A DNA stretch of 64,000 nucleotides from Lingula anatina (lineage: Eukaryota; Brachiopoda; Lingulata; Lingulida; Lingulidae): contig NW_019774703.1 in NCBI RefSeq assembly GCF_001039355.2, positions 84,088 through 148,087 of the forward strand. Direction: 5' to 3'. Under the pieces are notes generated by a model, which saw only the letters and a list, made by a program, of their open reading frames with translations, searched no databases and had not been told where the DNA came from. How positions within the stretch are numbered: position 1 is the first letter of the stretch; every line of letters starts with the position of its first letter. The translations under genes were made by a program, and so were the position numbers. This document shows positions 63,426-64,000 of the stretch, in pieces.

Positions 63426-63771
63426 TTAAAGGGATAATAACTCTTTGTATGAGATCTTTATTTCACAATAAAAACATTGTGAATAACTCATAGAAATATA
63501 ATATATTCTGTTTTACCACAAAAATGGCAATTATAGCTATTATTCTGATATCTGAGCTTGTCTTTAGACCACGTGACCTCCATTGATGGCTATACTCTGT
63601 TAAAATCTCTTAAGTGATTTTAACAAAAAACCAAACTTTTTAGAAAAAAAACCAGGGACTAACTTTGAATGTAAAAATGGATTCATTAACCATTGGTAAG
63701 TATGGGAAAATTGTTGTTTACTCCAGGAAAATTCATTTTTTGGCCGAAACGAAGAGTTATTATCCCTTTAA
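63426..63771. mobile_element. MITE with 20-bp inverted ends and TTAA termini
   Basis: The left end (63426-63445) starts TTAAAGGGATAATAAC, and the right end (63752-63771) is its perfect 20-base reverse complement. The 346-bp element has no coding capacity. TTAA at both outer ends would fit a piggyBac-like target duplication but may simply be part of the repeat. It lies in the intron upstream of the dematin/abLIM exon at 63134-63072. Confidence 0.75.
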
Positions 63772-64000
63772 CTGGAAGTGAAAAATTGGCCATAACTGGC
63801 AATGTTTCAATGTCATGAAAGTCTCACACTCATGGAAATAAATATCACACACCAAGGGGGGGATAGATTACATGGCACTTAACGGGTACCAAACCAAATT
63901 TCTGCATGAAGTAGTGCAATCAATCCTACCCATGCCCTGTGACTTAACCAACCATAGTACATTGGTATGGAGCCAAAATGATGTTGAAACGGGACCATGT

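Noticed and set aside
1-64000. CRISPR arrays, rRNA, tRNA and bacterial-type operons
   Set aside because: None seen; the window is spliced eukaryotic DNA. I could not run a tRNA scan, so a degenerate tRNA gene could be missed.

Overview
The window is animal nuclear DNA. It is AT-rich, with spliced protein-coding genes that use GT-AG (and one probable GC-AG) introns, many microsatellites and several MITE-like repeats. The genes point to a marine invertebrate bilaterian, most likely a lophotrochozoan (mollusc, annelid or similar), because acetylcholine-binding proteins are best known from molluscs and annelids. The species cannot be fixed from sequence alone.

Layout. 1-11353: mostly non-coding, with one MITE and a possible small minus-strand gene (6861-9316). 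11354-26902: a tandem cluster of three plus-strand genes for extracellular Cys-loop ligand-binding domains without any four-helix channel domain, i.e. acetylcholine-binding-protein (AChBP)-like proteins. All share intron positions and phases. Gene 1 is a plain secreted AChBP. Genes 2 and 3 have an extra last exon encoding a hydrophobic tail that looks like a GPI-anchor signal, so they are predicted to be membrane-tethered AChBPs. 29206-36089 (minus): a complete 15-exon peroxisomal acyl-CoA oxidase of the ACOX3 type, 707 residues, ending in the peroxisomal signal AKL. 39902-47266 (plus): a complete 15-exon FBXO41-type F-box protein of 1115 residues (N-terminal C2H2 finger, coiled coil, acidic low-complexity region, F-box, LRR-like tail). 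50850-63134 (minus, running off the right edge): the C-terminal half of a dematin/abLIM actin-binding protein ending in a villin headpiece.

Most unusual points. (1) Predicted GPI-anchored AChBPs next to a soluble paralogue; gene 3 carries a GC-AG intron exactly at the soluble/anchored decision point. (2) Cys-loops of only 10 intervening residues in all three proteins. (3) In the dematin/abLIM gene, a duplicated family of phase 1-1 exons carrying the DDWPGPP motif, with a third decayed copy, plus a candidate 18-nt microexon. (4) The last three exons of that gene appear twice; the copies meet at a single undetermined base, so an assembly artefact is a serious alternative.

The AChBP genes act outside the cell, ACOX3 in the peroxisome, FBXO41 probably in an SCF ubiquitin ligase and dematin/abLIM on actin. 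I see no operon-like relation between them. All exon boundaries were read by eye from splice consensus and frame continuity; no alignment or transcript data were available.
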